Part shown: piece after piece, positions 25,964 through 34,195 of the stretch | How the letters are laid out: every line of letters starts with the position of its first letter | Position numbering within the stretch: the stretch's first letter is position 1 | Source of the DNA: Pseudooceanicola atlanticus | GTDB lineage: Bacteria; Pseudomonadota; Alphaproteobacteria; Rhodobacterales; Rhodobacteraceae | Assembly (NCBI RefSeq): GCF_000768315.1 | Contig: NZ_AQQX01000002.1 | Location: forward strand, 1-64,000 | Length of the DNA stretch: 64,000 nt | Direction of reading: 5' to 3' | Program-made: the position numbers and the translations under genes | The notes under the pieces: generated by a model | What the model was told of the DNA's origin: nothing | Seen by the model: only the letters and a program-made list of their open reading frames with translations | Database searches by the model: none

Positions 25964-26949
25964 CACGCGACCTCCGATTTTTGGGCCATGGCTTTGCGGA
26001 TGCGTGGCATGTAGTGACCGAGCAAGATCATCCCGAGCAGGGCCAGACCATAGAAGACGGGGATCCAAGCGCCGGATGCCGACAGAAGCTGCGGTACCAG
26101 TGTGACGAAGGCGCCACCGATCAGCACGCGAGGCAGGGAAAGGCCGTAAAAGCTGACCACCGAGCCAACGAGCAGGAAAATCGCCTGCCAGAAAGTGAAG
26201 CCGCCAGGAGAAACGGTGGAGCCGGAGAAGGCCAGCGTCGCCCCGCAGAGCGCACCGATCCCGCCCGAGATCCCCATGATGGAAATCCGCGCCCAGACCC
26301 TCCGCGTGCCGAAGGCGTCAGCCGCCGACGGATGCGTTTTGGCCAGCAACAGCGCCATGCCCTGACGCGACAACCGCAACCGCGCTACCGCAACACAGAC
26401 GATCACCAGCATGACCAGCGCAACATAGTAGCGCTGCATTCCCATGCTCACGCCCGGAATGAACGGCGTCGATACGTAAAGACCCTCGTAGCCGCCGGTC
26501 AGTGCATCGAAGTTGTTGATCATTTCCGGCACGGCGAGGGCGAGCGCCAGGGTGGTCACAGCCAGGTAGATGCCGTGCAGGTTGCGCGAAGGCCATGCGA
26601 AAAGCAGGCCGAAGGTCACGCCAAGCAGCAGCGCCAGCGGGACCGACGCCCAGAGCGAGATACCGTACCGGACGTCCAGCACTCCAACGGAATAGGCGCC
26701 GAGCGCGGTAAAGAAGGTGTGGCCGATCGAAACCTCGCCACCGTAGCGAACCAACAACGAGACAGCGAGAACGCCGATCGAGTTGGCAAAGCAAAGGCCA
26801 AGCGTGAAGGTCCATGACCCACCCAGCAGGAATGGCATGAAGATCAGCGCCGCCACCAGGACAGTTGTTGTCACGCCGGAGGTCGCCACGCCGGACAGGC
26901 GTGACAGGACGGTTTGGTCCGGCGTCATATGCGTCGCTTGATCAGACAC
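25963..26949 (-). CDS. ABC transporter permease, LivM type
   Basis: 328 residues, highly hydrophobic with about nine TM segments. GHTFFTALGAYSVGVL and the LivM-type EAA-like region near VWARISIMGISGGIGALCGA identify it. A GTG at 26949 with GGAGG 7 bp upstream is the probable start; the longer reading from 26979 has no such site. It overlaps the end of the LivH-type gene by 8 bp, which indicates translational coupling. It forms the transmembrane channel with the LivH-type permease. Confidence 0.9.
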   Translation of the reverse strand: MSDQATHMTPDQTVLSRLSGVATSGVTTTVLVAALIFMPFLLGGSWTFTLGLCFANSIGVLAVSLLVRYGGEVSIGHTFFTALGAYSVGVLDVRYGISLWASVPLALLLGVTFGLLFAWPSRNLHGIYLAVTTLALALAVPEMINNFDALTGGYEGLYVSTPFIPGVSMGMQRYYVALVMLVIVCVAVARLRLSRQGMALLLAKTHPSAADAFGTRRVWARISIMGISGGIGALCGATLAFSGSTVSPGGFTFWQAIFLLVGSVVSFYGLSLPRVLIGGAFVTLVPQLLSASGAWIPVFYGLALLGMILLGHYMPRIRKAMAQKSEVA

Positions 26950-27841
26950 GGGAACCTCCGACCTTTTGCAGGATACCATTGGGGAAGATGTTCAGCGCCG
27001 CCAGGATCACCGCGAGCAGGAATGTCGAGGAGAACTCGGGCGAGACATAGAAGGTGAACAGGTTCATCAGCACGCCAACCAGGACACCGCCGACCAGAGC
27101 GCCGGGCAGCGAGGCGAAGCCGCCGATCACCGCCGCGGCGAAGGCCTGTAGCATGAATGTCGCCACGGTCGTCACCGACAGGAATGTGGTCGGCACGATC
27201 AGCAGGGCCCCGACCACGCCGAGGATGGCCGCCGTGATCCATGCAAAGTAATGCACGGAGCGAAGGTTCAGGCCGCAGACCTCGGCGGCAAAAGGGTTTT
27301 CAGAGATTGCGCGGAAAGCGATCCCCAGCTTGGTGTAGTCGATGATGATGAACAACGCGCCGATGGTCACCACCGCTACGGCCAGCACGGTCAGGTCATA
27401 GCCAGTGATCAACAATCCGAGGACCGAGAATGCAAAGCGCGGGATCGGCAGGTCGAGCGCGACGATATCTGCCCCGAAGATCAGCAGCGTGACGCCCTGC
27501 GCGATCAACCCGAAGCCAAGCGTTGCGATGGTCGATGTCAGATCGCTTTCGAACACCACCGGGGAAATAATGGAGTAGATCAGGAACGCGATGGCAACGG
27601 CAGCCAGCAAGGCGACCAGGACGGCCGCGCCCCAGGACAGTGACATCAGCACGCCCGACGACAGCCCATAGACGAGGAAGGCTGTCAGGCCGGCGACGTT
27701 GCCGTGGCTGAAATTGACGACCTTCGAGCACTTGAAGATCATGACCAGTCCGAGCGCGCCGAGCGCATAGAGGCAGCCAGTGATCATGCCTGACCAGATC
27801 AGAGGAAAAAGGTCGTAAAGCAGCGAATCCCAGAAACTCAT
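26942..27841 (-). CDS. ABC transporter permease, LivH type
   Basis: 299 residues with about eight hydrophobic segments. GMITGCLYALGALGLVMIFK and VNFSHGNVAGLTAFLVYGLS near the N terminus and the region AFRAISENPFAAEVCGLN form the typical LivH pattern. The start ATG overlaps the dehydrogenase stop codon by one base (TGATG). It is the second membrane subunit of the importer and follows the two dehydrogenase genes in the same unit. Confidence 0.92.
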   Translation of the reverse strand: MSFWDSLLYDLFPLIWSGMITGCLYALGALGLVMIFKCSKVVNFSHGNVAGLTAFLVYGLSSGVLMSLSWGAAVLVALLAAVAIAFLIYSIISPVVFESDLTSTIATLGFGLIAQGVTLLIFGADIVALDLPIPRFAFSVLGLLITGYDLTVLAVAVVTIGALFIIIDYTKLGIAFRAISENPFAAEVCGLNLRSVHYFAWITAAILGVVGALLIVPTTFLSVTTVATFMLQAFAAAVIGGFASLPGALVGGVLVGVLMNLFTFYVSPEFSSTFLLAVILAALNIFPNGILQKVGGSRV

Positions 27842-28725
27842 CAGATTTTCTCCATCGCGTCTGACTCGACCAGTTGAATGACCGAGGGAAAGTATTTGTC
27901 TCCGAACCCGTTCTCGACCGCAGCCGCGTAATAGGCGCGCGCCTGGTTGGCCGTAGGCAGCGGAGTGTGGGTCTGGTCCGCCAGGTCAAAGACGTAGGAA
28001 ATATCCTTGAGCACGTATTCGGCCGGGAACGACTGTGCGGGAAACTCTCGTGGGGCCATGGCTTTCATGCCGTGGTTGCGCAGGACGAAGCTGTCACCCG
28101 ATCCTTTCGACACCGCTTCGAGCAGCGTCTCGGCCTTCACCCCGGCCCGCTCGCCCAGCACGATCATCTCGGCCAGCGCCACCGTATTGGCGAAAACCAG
28201 CATGTTGTTGACCAGCTTGAGCACCTGCCCCGCCCCGACATCGCCGCCGAGGGTGACGTCGGAGGCCATGTAGTCGAGCACGGGCTTGATGCGCTCATAC
28301 AGCGCGGGCGGCGCGCCGACCATGATGCTCAGCTTGCCCTGCTGCGCGGCTTCGCGCGTGCGGGCGACAGGGCAGTCGGCAAAGCTGATCTCGTGCGCTG
28401 CGAGCAATGCCCCGGCCTCGCGGGCGTCGGCCACAGTCGTGGTGGACAAGTCGATAACCACGGTCCCCGCCCGGGCGGAGCCCGCGATGCTCTCGGCGAC
28501 TTTCAGGACCTGCGGGCCGCCCGGCAGGGACAGGCAGACAATGTCGGCCTCTTTCGCCAGCGCCTCGACGCTGTCCATCTGCTCGACCTTCGTGTCCGCC
28601 AGCGCGGACCGCGCCGCGTCGGACAGGTCGAAGCAGAGGACGCGACCGGCATGCTTGGTCGCAATGTTGCGGCACATCGGGCCGCCCATGACGCCCAGTC
28701 CGATAAATCCGATTGTGTCGGTCAT
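27841..28725 (-). CDS. 3-hydroxyisobutyrate dehydrogenase-family NAD(P) oxidoreductase
   Basis: 294 residues. GFIGLGVMGGPMCRNI is the beta-hydroxyacid dehydrogenase Rossmann signature, DCPVARTREAAQQGKLSIMV corresponds to the substrate-binding DxPVSGG-like loop (here ARTREAA instead of SGG), and GQVLKLVNNML carries the catalytic Lys. Family members oxidise 3-hydroxyisobutyrate, tartronate semialdehyde or similar 3-hydroxy acids. The altered loop suggests a different substrate. It is encoded between an SDR and the importer permeases, so it may handle the entry or exit of a hydroxy acid. Confidence 0.85.
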   Translation of the reverse strand: MTDTIGFIGLGVMGGPMCRNIATKHAGRVLCFDLSDAARSALADTKVEQMDSVEALAKEADIVCLSLPGGPQVLKVAESIAGSARAGTVVIDLSTTTVADAREAGALLAAHEISFADCPVARTREAAQQGKLSIMVGAPPALYERIKPVLDYMASDVTLGGDVGAGQVLKLVNNMLVFANTVALAEMIVLGERAGVKAETLLEAVSKGSGDSFVLRNHGMKAMAPREFPAQSFPAEYVLKDISYVFDLADQTHTPLPTANQARAYYAAAVENGFGDKYFPSVIQLVESDAMEKI

Positions 28726-28735
28726 TGTCGTCCCC

Positions 28736-29485
28736 TCAATCCATCAACATGCCGCCGTTCACGTCGAGAACGGTTCCGGTGATCCAGTTCGAGGCAGGAG
28801 ACGCGAGGAACAGGATCGCCTGGGCGATATCCTCGGGCTGGCCGAAGCGGCCAAGCGGGACGCTGCCGTGCGGTGATGGCGCTGCCCGTTGCGTCACGGT
28901 TTCCCACATGGGGGTCTCCACGGGCCCGGGTGCGATGACACTGGCATAGATGCCCTTGTCGGCCCCGTTCTTGGCGACCCATTTCATCAGCCCATGCACT
29001 GCGGACTTGGCCGCGACGTAGGACGGGCCCGAGGCCACGCCGCCGATCTTGGACGCGATCGACCCCAGGGCGACGATCTTGCCCATGCCCTGCTCTGCCA
29101 TGATCGGGAAGATTTCCCGCACCGGGTTGACGACTCCCATGAGGTTCACGTTCAGGATCGACATCCATTCGTCATCCGTCGAGTCGACCAGGTGCTTGTG
29201 AGAGATCGTCCCGGCACAAAGGATCAGCGCGTCAATCGCCCCATGCTCGGCTTTCGTTTCGGCGATGATCGCCCGCGTTTCGTCGCGCGAGGTCACGTCG
29301 TAGCGGCGATAGACGACCTTGTCGGACTCGAACTCGGCCTGGTCCGCGATGTCGGTGGCGATGACCGTCGCACCGGCTTCGGCAAGGGCGAGTGTCGTTG
29401 CATGGCCGATGCCTCCTGCTGCGCCGGTGACGAGCGCAACCTTGCCATCAAGACGTGCGGGCGCGCTGACTGGGATGGTGGACAT
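28736..29485 (-). CDS. Short-chain dehydrogenase/reductase
   Basis: 249 residues of the classical SDR type: cofactor loop VTGAAGGIGHATT, LCAGTISH (NNAG-like, here CAG), catalytic Ser in VALGSIASKIGG and the YVAAK pair (YxxxK). The GQPEDIAQAILFLAS and ITGTVLDVNGGMLMD end is characteristic. The start at 29485 has GGGGAT upstream. It is the second gene after the substrate-binding protein and probably oxidises a secondary hydroxyl of the catabolic intermediate with NAD(P)+. Confidence 0.9.
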   Translation of the reverse strand: MSTIPVSAPARLDGKVALVTGAAGGIGHATTLALAEAGATVIATDIADQAEFESDKVVYRRYDVTSRDETRAIIAETKAEHGAIDALILCAGTISHKHLVDSTDDEWMSILNVNLMGVVNPVREIFPIMAEQGMGKIVALGSIASKIGGVASGPSYVAAKSAVHGLMKWVAKNGADKGIYASVIAPGPVETPMWETVTQRAAPSPHGSVPLGRFGQPEDIAQAILFLASPASNWITGTVLDVNGGMLMD

Positions 29486-29507
29486 AGAGATCCCCGATTG
29501 TTGAATT

Positions 29508-29549
29508 TGAAAAAGTGTCGCCCGCCGACGGGAAGGCCCGCGGGCGACA
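29508..29549 (-). terminator. Hairpin with U-run after the substrate-binding protein gene (attenuator)
   Basis: On the minus strand the gene at 29559 is followed by a perfect 10-bp stem (arms TGTCGCCCGC at 29516–29525 and GCGGGCGACA at 29540–29549) and then CTTTTT. This is a good intrinsic terminator. Within an operon, such a hairpin after the binding-protein gene commonly lets that first gene be expressed more than the rest. Confidence 0.65.
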
Positions 29550-29558
29550 GGACCGTCG

Positions 29559-30767
29559 TTACTCGCCCTTGGCGGCGTTGAATGCGACGTCGGGATAGGG
29601 CTGGAAGTCCCGGACGAGAACAAAGTCGCCATCCGTGTACTGTATGATGCCTTCCTGGCGGGTCCCGCGATGATCGTCGGCACTGAAGGTCACGCCGCGC
29701 GCACCTCCGACGGCCGCGTCGGTCATGGTGTTCATCGCCTTGACGAGGTTATCTCGCGTGATCTCGTCGCCGCTGTCGAGAAGCAGCTGGAACCCCTTGT
29801 GGAACAGGGCGGCGTTGCTCCAACCGTTCAGCCCCAGAACACCCACCGGGTCATTCGGAAAATACGTTGCAACAGCATCGCGGTAGGCTTTCACCTCCGG
29901 CTCGTCACTGGAAACCGGCAGCAGCCAGGACGAGAAATAGACACCTTCGAGCAGGTCTCCGGCCAGTTTCAGAGTCGACGGATCGGCCGTGAAGAAGGGC
30001 GCGAACCAGGCCACATCGACCCCTTGGAGATCAGCCGCCTTGAGCGCTGCCGCAAGGTTGGCGTTCGACCCGTAGAGCAACACCGTTTGCGCACCGGAGT
30101 TCTGGATGCGCCGGATATGTGCGCTGAAGCTGGTCGTCTTGACGTCGAAGGGGATGGATTCCGCGGGTGTAAGGCCGAGGTCTTCCATCACAAGATCGAA
30201 ACCGCGCTTGGCGGATTTGCCCAGCTCGTCGTTTTCCCACAGCAGCGCGATCTTCTCATGGCCCAGGCCATTGGCAGCGTATTCAGCCGCAGACGCGGCG
30301 GACCACCCGTAATCGGGCAGGAGCGGGAAGACGGCCGGGACTTCGAAGAACTGGCTGGACCCGCCAACCGGACCAATGACGGGAACGCCGGCTTCCTTCG
30401 CATAGGGCAAGACCGCCACGTTGGTCGCGGTTCCGATCGGTGCGGACAGGGCGAAGACTCCATCATCCTCGACCAGGCTACGGGATACGGCGACGCTGCG
30501 CGCAGGATCATATCCATCATCCTTGGTCACATAGTTGAAAGTCCATCCATCTGCGTCGCCGGATTCGTTGAGCATCTTGAAATAGGCTTCGGCCGCATGG
30601 GTCAGAACCGCGTAGAACGGGACTGGCCCCGTCACCGGGGTAAAGGCCCCGATCGTGACCACTTTGTTGTCCAGGTCCACGCCGGTTTCGGCCAAAGTCG
30701 GACCGGCGGAAAGCGACGCTGTCGCGGCGACGGCAAAGGCCGCGCTTCTCCAAAAACTCTTGAGCAT
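29559..30767 (-). CDS. ABC importer substrate-binding protein, LivK type
   Basis: 402 residues with a Sec signal peptide (MLKSFWRSAAFAVAATASLS, cleavage near LAETG). The mature protein has the periplasmic-binding type I fold of branched-chain amino acid-like receptors: VTIGAFTPVTGPVPFYAVL near the N terminus, and ALSAPIGTATNVAVLPYA forms one ligand-binding loop. The start was set at 30767, with GGGAGGAG 6 bp upstream. It is the first gene of the importer unit, divergent from a CaiB-type gene, with two overlapping palindromes between them. Ligand is unknown. Confidence 0.92.
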   Translation of the reverse strand: MLKSFWRSAAFAVAATASLSAGPTLAETGVDLDNKVVTIGAFTPVTGPVPFYAVLTHAAEAYFKMLNESGDADGWTFNYVTKDDGYDPARSVAVSRSLVEDDGVFALSAPIGTATNVAVLPYAKEAGVPVIGPVGGSSQFFEVPAVFPLLPDYGWSAASAAEYAANGLGHEKIALLWENDELGKSAKRGFDLVMEDLGLTPAESIPFDVKTTSFSAHIRRIQNSGAQTVLLYGSNANLAAALKAADLQGVDVAWFAPFFTADPSTLKLAGDLLEGVYFSSWLLPVSSDEPEVKAYRDAVATYFPNDPVGVLGLNGWSNAALFHKGFQLLLDSGDEITRDNLVKAMNTMTDAAVGGARGVTFSADDHRGTRQEGIIQYTDGDFVLVRDFQPYPDVAFNAAKGE

Positions 30768-30932
30768 TTTGTCTCCTCCCTGAGACGTTGGTGCTGAATT
30801 TATCTTTCTACTGCGGCCGGGACGTCTCCCGATCGAAGCAACCCCAAGCACGGAACACGCAAAGTTTTGCTGCCGACAAGGCGTCCCTCCGGAGCCCCGC
30901 CCGTTCCGAGCCAAGAATGCACTTGACGCTCA

Positions 30933-30950
30933 CATAATGCATTATGCATT
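30933..30950. promoter_or_regulatory. Overlapping AATGCATT operators in a divergent promoter
   Basis: CATAATGCATTATG (30933–30946) is a perfect 14-bp palindrome and TATGCATT (30943–30950) adds a second half-overlapping copy. On the minus strand a TTGTCA (30963–30958) stands 18 bp from CATTAT (30939–30934), a plausible sigma70 promoter for the binding-protein gene, with the operator over its −10. A plus-strand TTGACG lies at 30923–30928. Repression by the GntR/FCD protein of both divergent genes is the likely role. Confidence 0.6.
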
Positions 30951-31024
30951 CTATCGATGACAAGAGAAAATTGAAATTTCCCGATTTGGCGCTGCAAAGC
31001 GCCATCTGACAAGGAGAAGAATGC

Positions 31025-32254
31025 ATGAAAACTGGTGTTCTCGCCGGCAAAACCGTGGTCGAACTGGGCAGCATGATCGCCGCGCCCTATGGCGCACATC
31101 TACTGAATCAGCTTGGCGCAGACGTAATCAAGATCGAGCCTCCCGCAGGTGAAACCACCCGCAAGCTGGTCCGCGGAGGCCCGAGCGGAAGCTACCTGGC
31201 GTTCAACAGGGGAAAACGGAGCCTCTGCCTCGACATGACTTCGGAAGACGGAAAGGAAGCCTTTCGGAGCCTGATCGCCAGCGCCGACATAGTTCTGCAG
31301 AACCTGTCGCCATCGGCCGCGCGCAAACTGGGCGCGACTTTCGAAGACTGCAACGCGATCAATCCCGACATCATCTTTTGCCATATCAAGGGATACGGCG
31401 CAGGACCGCTTGAAGAACAGGTCGCGTCCAACCCCATCGCCGAAGCGGCGACGGGTGTCATGTACTACAACCGCCCCGATGGCCGACCGGCCCGCCTCGG
31501 GCCATCGTATCATGACCAATTCGCAGGCTGTTACGCGGTGATTGCGATTCTCGCCGCGCTGCATTCGGACCGCTCCGAAGAGCGCCGCAATATCGAGATC
31601 GGCCTCTATGAAACCGGCCTGCACATCGCAGCGCGGGACCTGCTGGGCGTGCAATTGAAGTCGCAACTCCTGGGCCGACCCGAGCAGGAACCTTCGGCCG
31701 AATTCTCGATCCCCGGCTACGGCGCCTACGAAACGCAGGACGGGCGCTGGATCTACCTGGTCATGTTGACCGATGATCACTGGCGCAAGTTCTGCACAGC
31801 CGTCGGCCTTGCACACGACCCCGAACTTGCGACCTTGCGCCGACGGAGGGCCCGGCGCCCCGATGTCGAGCAGATCGTGAGCGGGGCCGTGGCGGCCTTC
31901 GGGTTCGACGCCCTGGTCGCCAAACTCGACGCCGCCGGCGTCGGCCATACCGAAGTGCTGCCCCTGGACCGCGTGCTCGACACGCCGCAGGCGCAGGCCG
32001 GGCAAAAGGTGTCCGACTTCGGGTTCGCGGGGTACGACTTCCAGACGCCAGAATTGCCCTTAGGTCCGTTGCTCGGTGACGTTGCGGGCTCCCTGCCCCC
32101 GCCGCTTCTGGGCGAGCACTCGACCCAGATCATGCAGGAACTCGGCTTCTCCGACGCGCGAATCGCGGATATTCTCGGCCATGGGTCGGCAGTCCAGGCT
32201 GACCCCGAGGCCACGCTCTGGGCCAAGCCGCGCCAGGCCGAAACCACCGGCTGA
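31025..32254 (+). CDS. CaiB/BaiF family CoA transferase (third copy)
   Basis: 409 residues: KTVVELGSMIAAPYGAHLLN and LGADVIKIEPPAGE are the N-terminal class III CoA transferase signatures. In the region that normally holds the catalytic Asp, RRNIEIGLYETGL reads Glu (NIEI) where the two other copies have VDV/VDA. Whether Glu can replace Asp as the acyl carrier is unknown. AAGGAGAAG precedes the start, which itself overlaps an AATGCAT sequence. It is divergent from the importer unit, followed by its own terminator, and so is a monocistronic gene of the same regulon. Confidence 0.86.
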   Translation: MKTGVLAGKTVVELGSMIAAPYGAHLLNQLGADVIKIEPPAGETTRKLVRGGPSGSYLAFNRGKRSLCLDMTSEDGKEAFRSLIASADIVLQNLSPSAARKLGATFEDCNAINPDIIFCHIKGYGAGPLEEQVASNPIAEAATGVMYYNRPDGRPARLGPSYHDQFAGCYAVIAILAALHSDRSEERRNIEIGLYETGLHIAARDLLGVQLKSQLLGRPEQEPSAEFSIPGYGAYETQDGRWIYLVMLTDDHWRKFCTAVGLAHDPELATLRRRRARRPDVEQIVSGAVAAFGFDALVAKLDAAGVGHTEVLPLDRVLDTPQAQAGQKVSDFGFAGYDFQTPELPLGPLLGDVAGSLPPPLLGEHSTQIMQELGFSDARIADILGHGSAVQADPEATLWAKPRQAETTG

Positions 32255-32297
32255 CACGGCGTTCGTCGTCACGAAACCATCCGGAAATCTTCGCAAA

Positions 32298-32329
32298 GGC
32301 GGACCCACCAGCCGTGGGTCCGCCCTTTT
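32298..32329 (+). terminator. Intrinsic terminator after the third CaiB gene
   Basis: A perfect 11-bp stem (GGCGGACCCAC at 32298–32308 with GTGGGTCCGCC at 32314–32324), 5-base loop, then CTTTT. It ends the transcript of the CoA transferase and separates it from the operators of the next gene. Confidence 0.85.
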
Positions 32330-32368
32330 CCGATCTTCGGCCCAGACCGCCTCCGGCCGACCGCTTTC

Positions 32369-32380
32369 AAAATGCATTAT
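32369..32380. promoter_or_regulatory. AATGCATT operator (first of two) before the CoA hydrolase/transferase gene
   Basis: AAAATGCATTAT, core AATGCATT at 32371–32378, lies about 140 bp upstream of the start at 32515. It pairs with the palindrome at 32410. The 40-bp centre-to-centre distance (about four helix turns) would allow cooperative binding on one DNA face. Confidence 0.6.
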
Positions 32381-32409
32381 TTAGCCACACAAACAGCCAC
32401 TCCAGCTGA

Positions 32410-32423
32410 TATAATGCATTATA
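32410..32423. promoter_or_regulatory. 14-bp perfect palindrome TATAATGCATTATA (second operator)
   Basis: A perfect 14-bp palindrome about 90 bp upstream of the CoA hydrolase/transferase gene, matching the site at 30933 in its central 12 bases. A half-site TAATGCAC follows near 32464. The site contains TATAAT-like sequences, so it may overlap a promoter. Confidence 0.6.
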
Positions 32424-32514
32424 AGGGCAAAAATAACTATCGAATCGCCAATAGGCCCATAAATAATGCACCAAATCTCATTCCCTCGCTCACAGTCTCA
32501 AGTGGAGTTTACCG

Positions 32515-34056
32515 ATGACCAAAATCCGATCCGACGCGCCGTGTGCTCGCATCCGTGACCGTTCGCTCTTAGCTCGCATCGTTTCGGCCGATGCGGCAGC
32601 GAACCTTATCCGTGACGGAATGGTCGTCGGCATGTCCGGCTTCACCAGGTCCGGCGAGGCCAAGGCGGTGCCTCTTGCCCTGGCGCGCCGGGCCACGACC
32701 GATCCGCTCGGGATCACCTTGATCACGGGCGCGTCGCTTGGCAACGACCTTGACGGGCTGCTGGCAGATAGCGGCGTGATCCGCCGCAGGCTGCCTTTCC
32801 AGTCCGACGCTCGGCTGCGCGCCAGGATCAACGACGGGTCGGTCATGTACCTTGATCAGCACCTGTCCGAGACGGTCGAACAGCTGCGCTCGGGGCAGAT
32901 TCCGAAGCCAGACATCGCGATCATCGAAGCCGTTGCGATCACCGAAGACGGCGGGATCGTACCCACGACATCCGTCGGCAATTCGGCAGGCTTTGCAACC
33001 CAGGCCCGGCAGGTGATCGTCGAGCTCAATACATGCGCGCCCGCAGGTCTCGAAGGGATGCATGATATCTTCATTCCGGCCGACCGCCCTGCGCGCGAAC
33101 CGTTGTTGCTGCGCAATCCTGACGACCGCATCGGTACACCCGTGATCCGGGTCGCCCGCGACCGGATCTCAGCCATCGTCCTTTCCGACCGCCAGGACAG
33201 CTATGCAAACCTCGGGGACCCGGACGACGACACGCGTGCCATTTCGCATCACATCACTGCCTTCCTAGAGCGCGAGGTCAGACGCGGCGCATTGCCGCCG
33301 TCGCTACCGCCGCTACAGGCGGGGATCGGCAGCATCGCCAATTCCGTGCTCTCCGGGTTGACCGATGCGCCCTTTAGCAACATGACCATGTATTCCGAAG
33401 TGCTGCAGGACTCGGCCTTCGACCTGATGGATTCCGGAAAGCTCGGCTTCGCATCAGCCTCCTCGATCACGCTGAGCGCCCCCCGGCATGCCGACGTCAT
33501 GGGGCGGCTCGATCACTACAAGGACCGTCTTGTCCTCCGTCCGCAGGAAATCTCGAACCACCCCGAGATTGTGCGCCGCCTCGGCATCCTCGCAATCAAC
33601 ACTGCGCTGGAGTTCGACATCTACGGCAACGTGAATTCGACCCATGTGATGGGCAGCCACATGATGAACGGTATCGGCGGGTCAGGCGATTTCGCCCGCA
33701 ATGCCGGACTGTCCATCTTCGTCACGAAATCCCAGGCCAAGGGCGGTCAGGTGACCTCAGTTGTTCCCATGGTCAGCCATGTCGATCACACCGAGCATGA
33801 CGTGGACGTACTGGTCACCGAACAGGGTCTGGCTGACCTTCGCGGCCTGGCGCCGCGCGAACGGGCGCGCCTCATCATCGACACCTGTGCGCATCCGGAC
33901 TGGCGCGACACGCTGAGCGATTATTTCGAACGCGCCTGCCAGCGGGGCGGCCAAACACCACACGTCCTGGAAGAGGCCTTTGACTGCCATTCCACCTTCA
34001 GGACGACCGGCTCCATGGTACGCAGTCCGGCTCGCGCCCGGCCTGCGATGACCTGA
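32515..34056 (+). CDS. Acetyl-CoA hydrolase/transferase family protein (type I CoA transferase)
   Basis: 513 residues of the Cat1/Ach1/SucC-like group. The N-terminal GMVVGMSGFTRSGEAKAVPL matches the typical start, QAGIGSIANSVLSGL the CoA-binding loop, and MYSEVLQDSAFDLMDSG contains the catalytic Glu. HVDHTEHDVDVLVTEQGLAD and RARLIIDTCAHPDWR form the conserved C terminus. Such enzymes transfer CoA from succinyl-CoA or acetyl-CoA to a carboxylic acid. It is preceded by two palindromic operators, so it belongs to the GntR regulon and is a second, chemically distinct way of making CoA thioesters in the pathway. Confidence 0.9.
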   Translation: MTKIRSDAPCARIRDRSLLARIVSADAAANLIRDGMVVGMSGFTRSGEAKAVPLALARRATTDPLGITLITGASLGNDLDGLLADSGVIRRRLPFQSDARLRARINDGSVMYLDQHLSETVEQLRSGQIPKPDIAIIEAVAITEDGGIVPTTSVGNSAGFATQARQVIVELNTCAPAGLEGMHDIFIPADRPAREPLLLRNPDDRIGTPVIRVARDRISAIVLSDRQDSYANLGDPDDDTRAISHHITAFLEREVRRGALPPSLPPLQAGIGSIANSVLSGLTDAPFSNMTMYSEVLQDSAFDLMDSGKLGFASASSITLSAPRHADVMGRLDHYKDRLVLRPQEISNHPEIVRRLGILAINTALEFDIYGNVNSTHVMGSHMMNGIGGSGDFARNAGLSIFVTKSQAKGGQVTSVVPMVSHVDHTEHDVDVLVTEQGLADLRGLAPRERARLIIDTCAHPDWRDTLSDYFERACQRGGQTPHVLEEAFDCHSTFRTTGSMVRSPARARPAMT

Positions 34057-34059
34057 TTT

Positions 34060-34195
34060 CAAACTGGCTTGCTCTATACTGACGCCACGCTTAGGTATCC
34101 ACTTTACCGCTTCCTGCTTGAACGCGCGGCTGAATGCTTGTCTCGTCATGCAAATTCTACAGTTCCATGAACACCCTATCTCGGTGTCCACGAAA
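34060..34195 (-). mobile_element. Left-end remnant of an IS3-family element (orfA fragment)
   Basis: On the minus strand, MTRQAFSRAFKQEAVKWI and RGVSIEQASLKSG (start at 34149, about 30 codons to 34060) match the N terminus of IS3-family OrfA transposase subunits, which begin with a xFSxEFKxEAV pattern. Upstream lies TGGACACCGAGATAGGG (reading minus, near 34185–34165), like the terminal sequence of such elements. The frame is then lost, so only the left end survives. It lies close to the tRNA-Ser gene. Confidence 0.6.
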
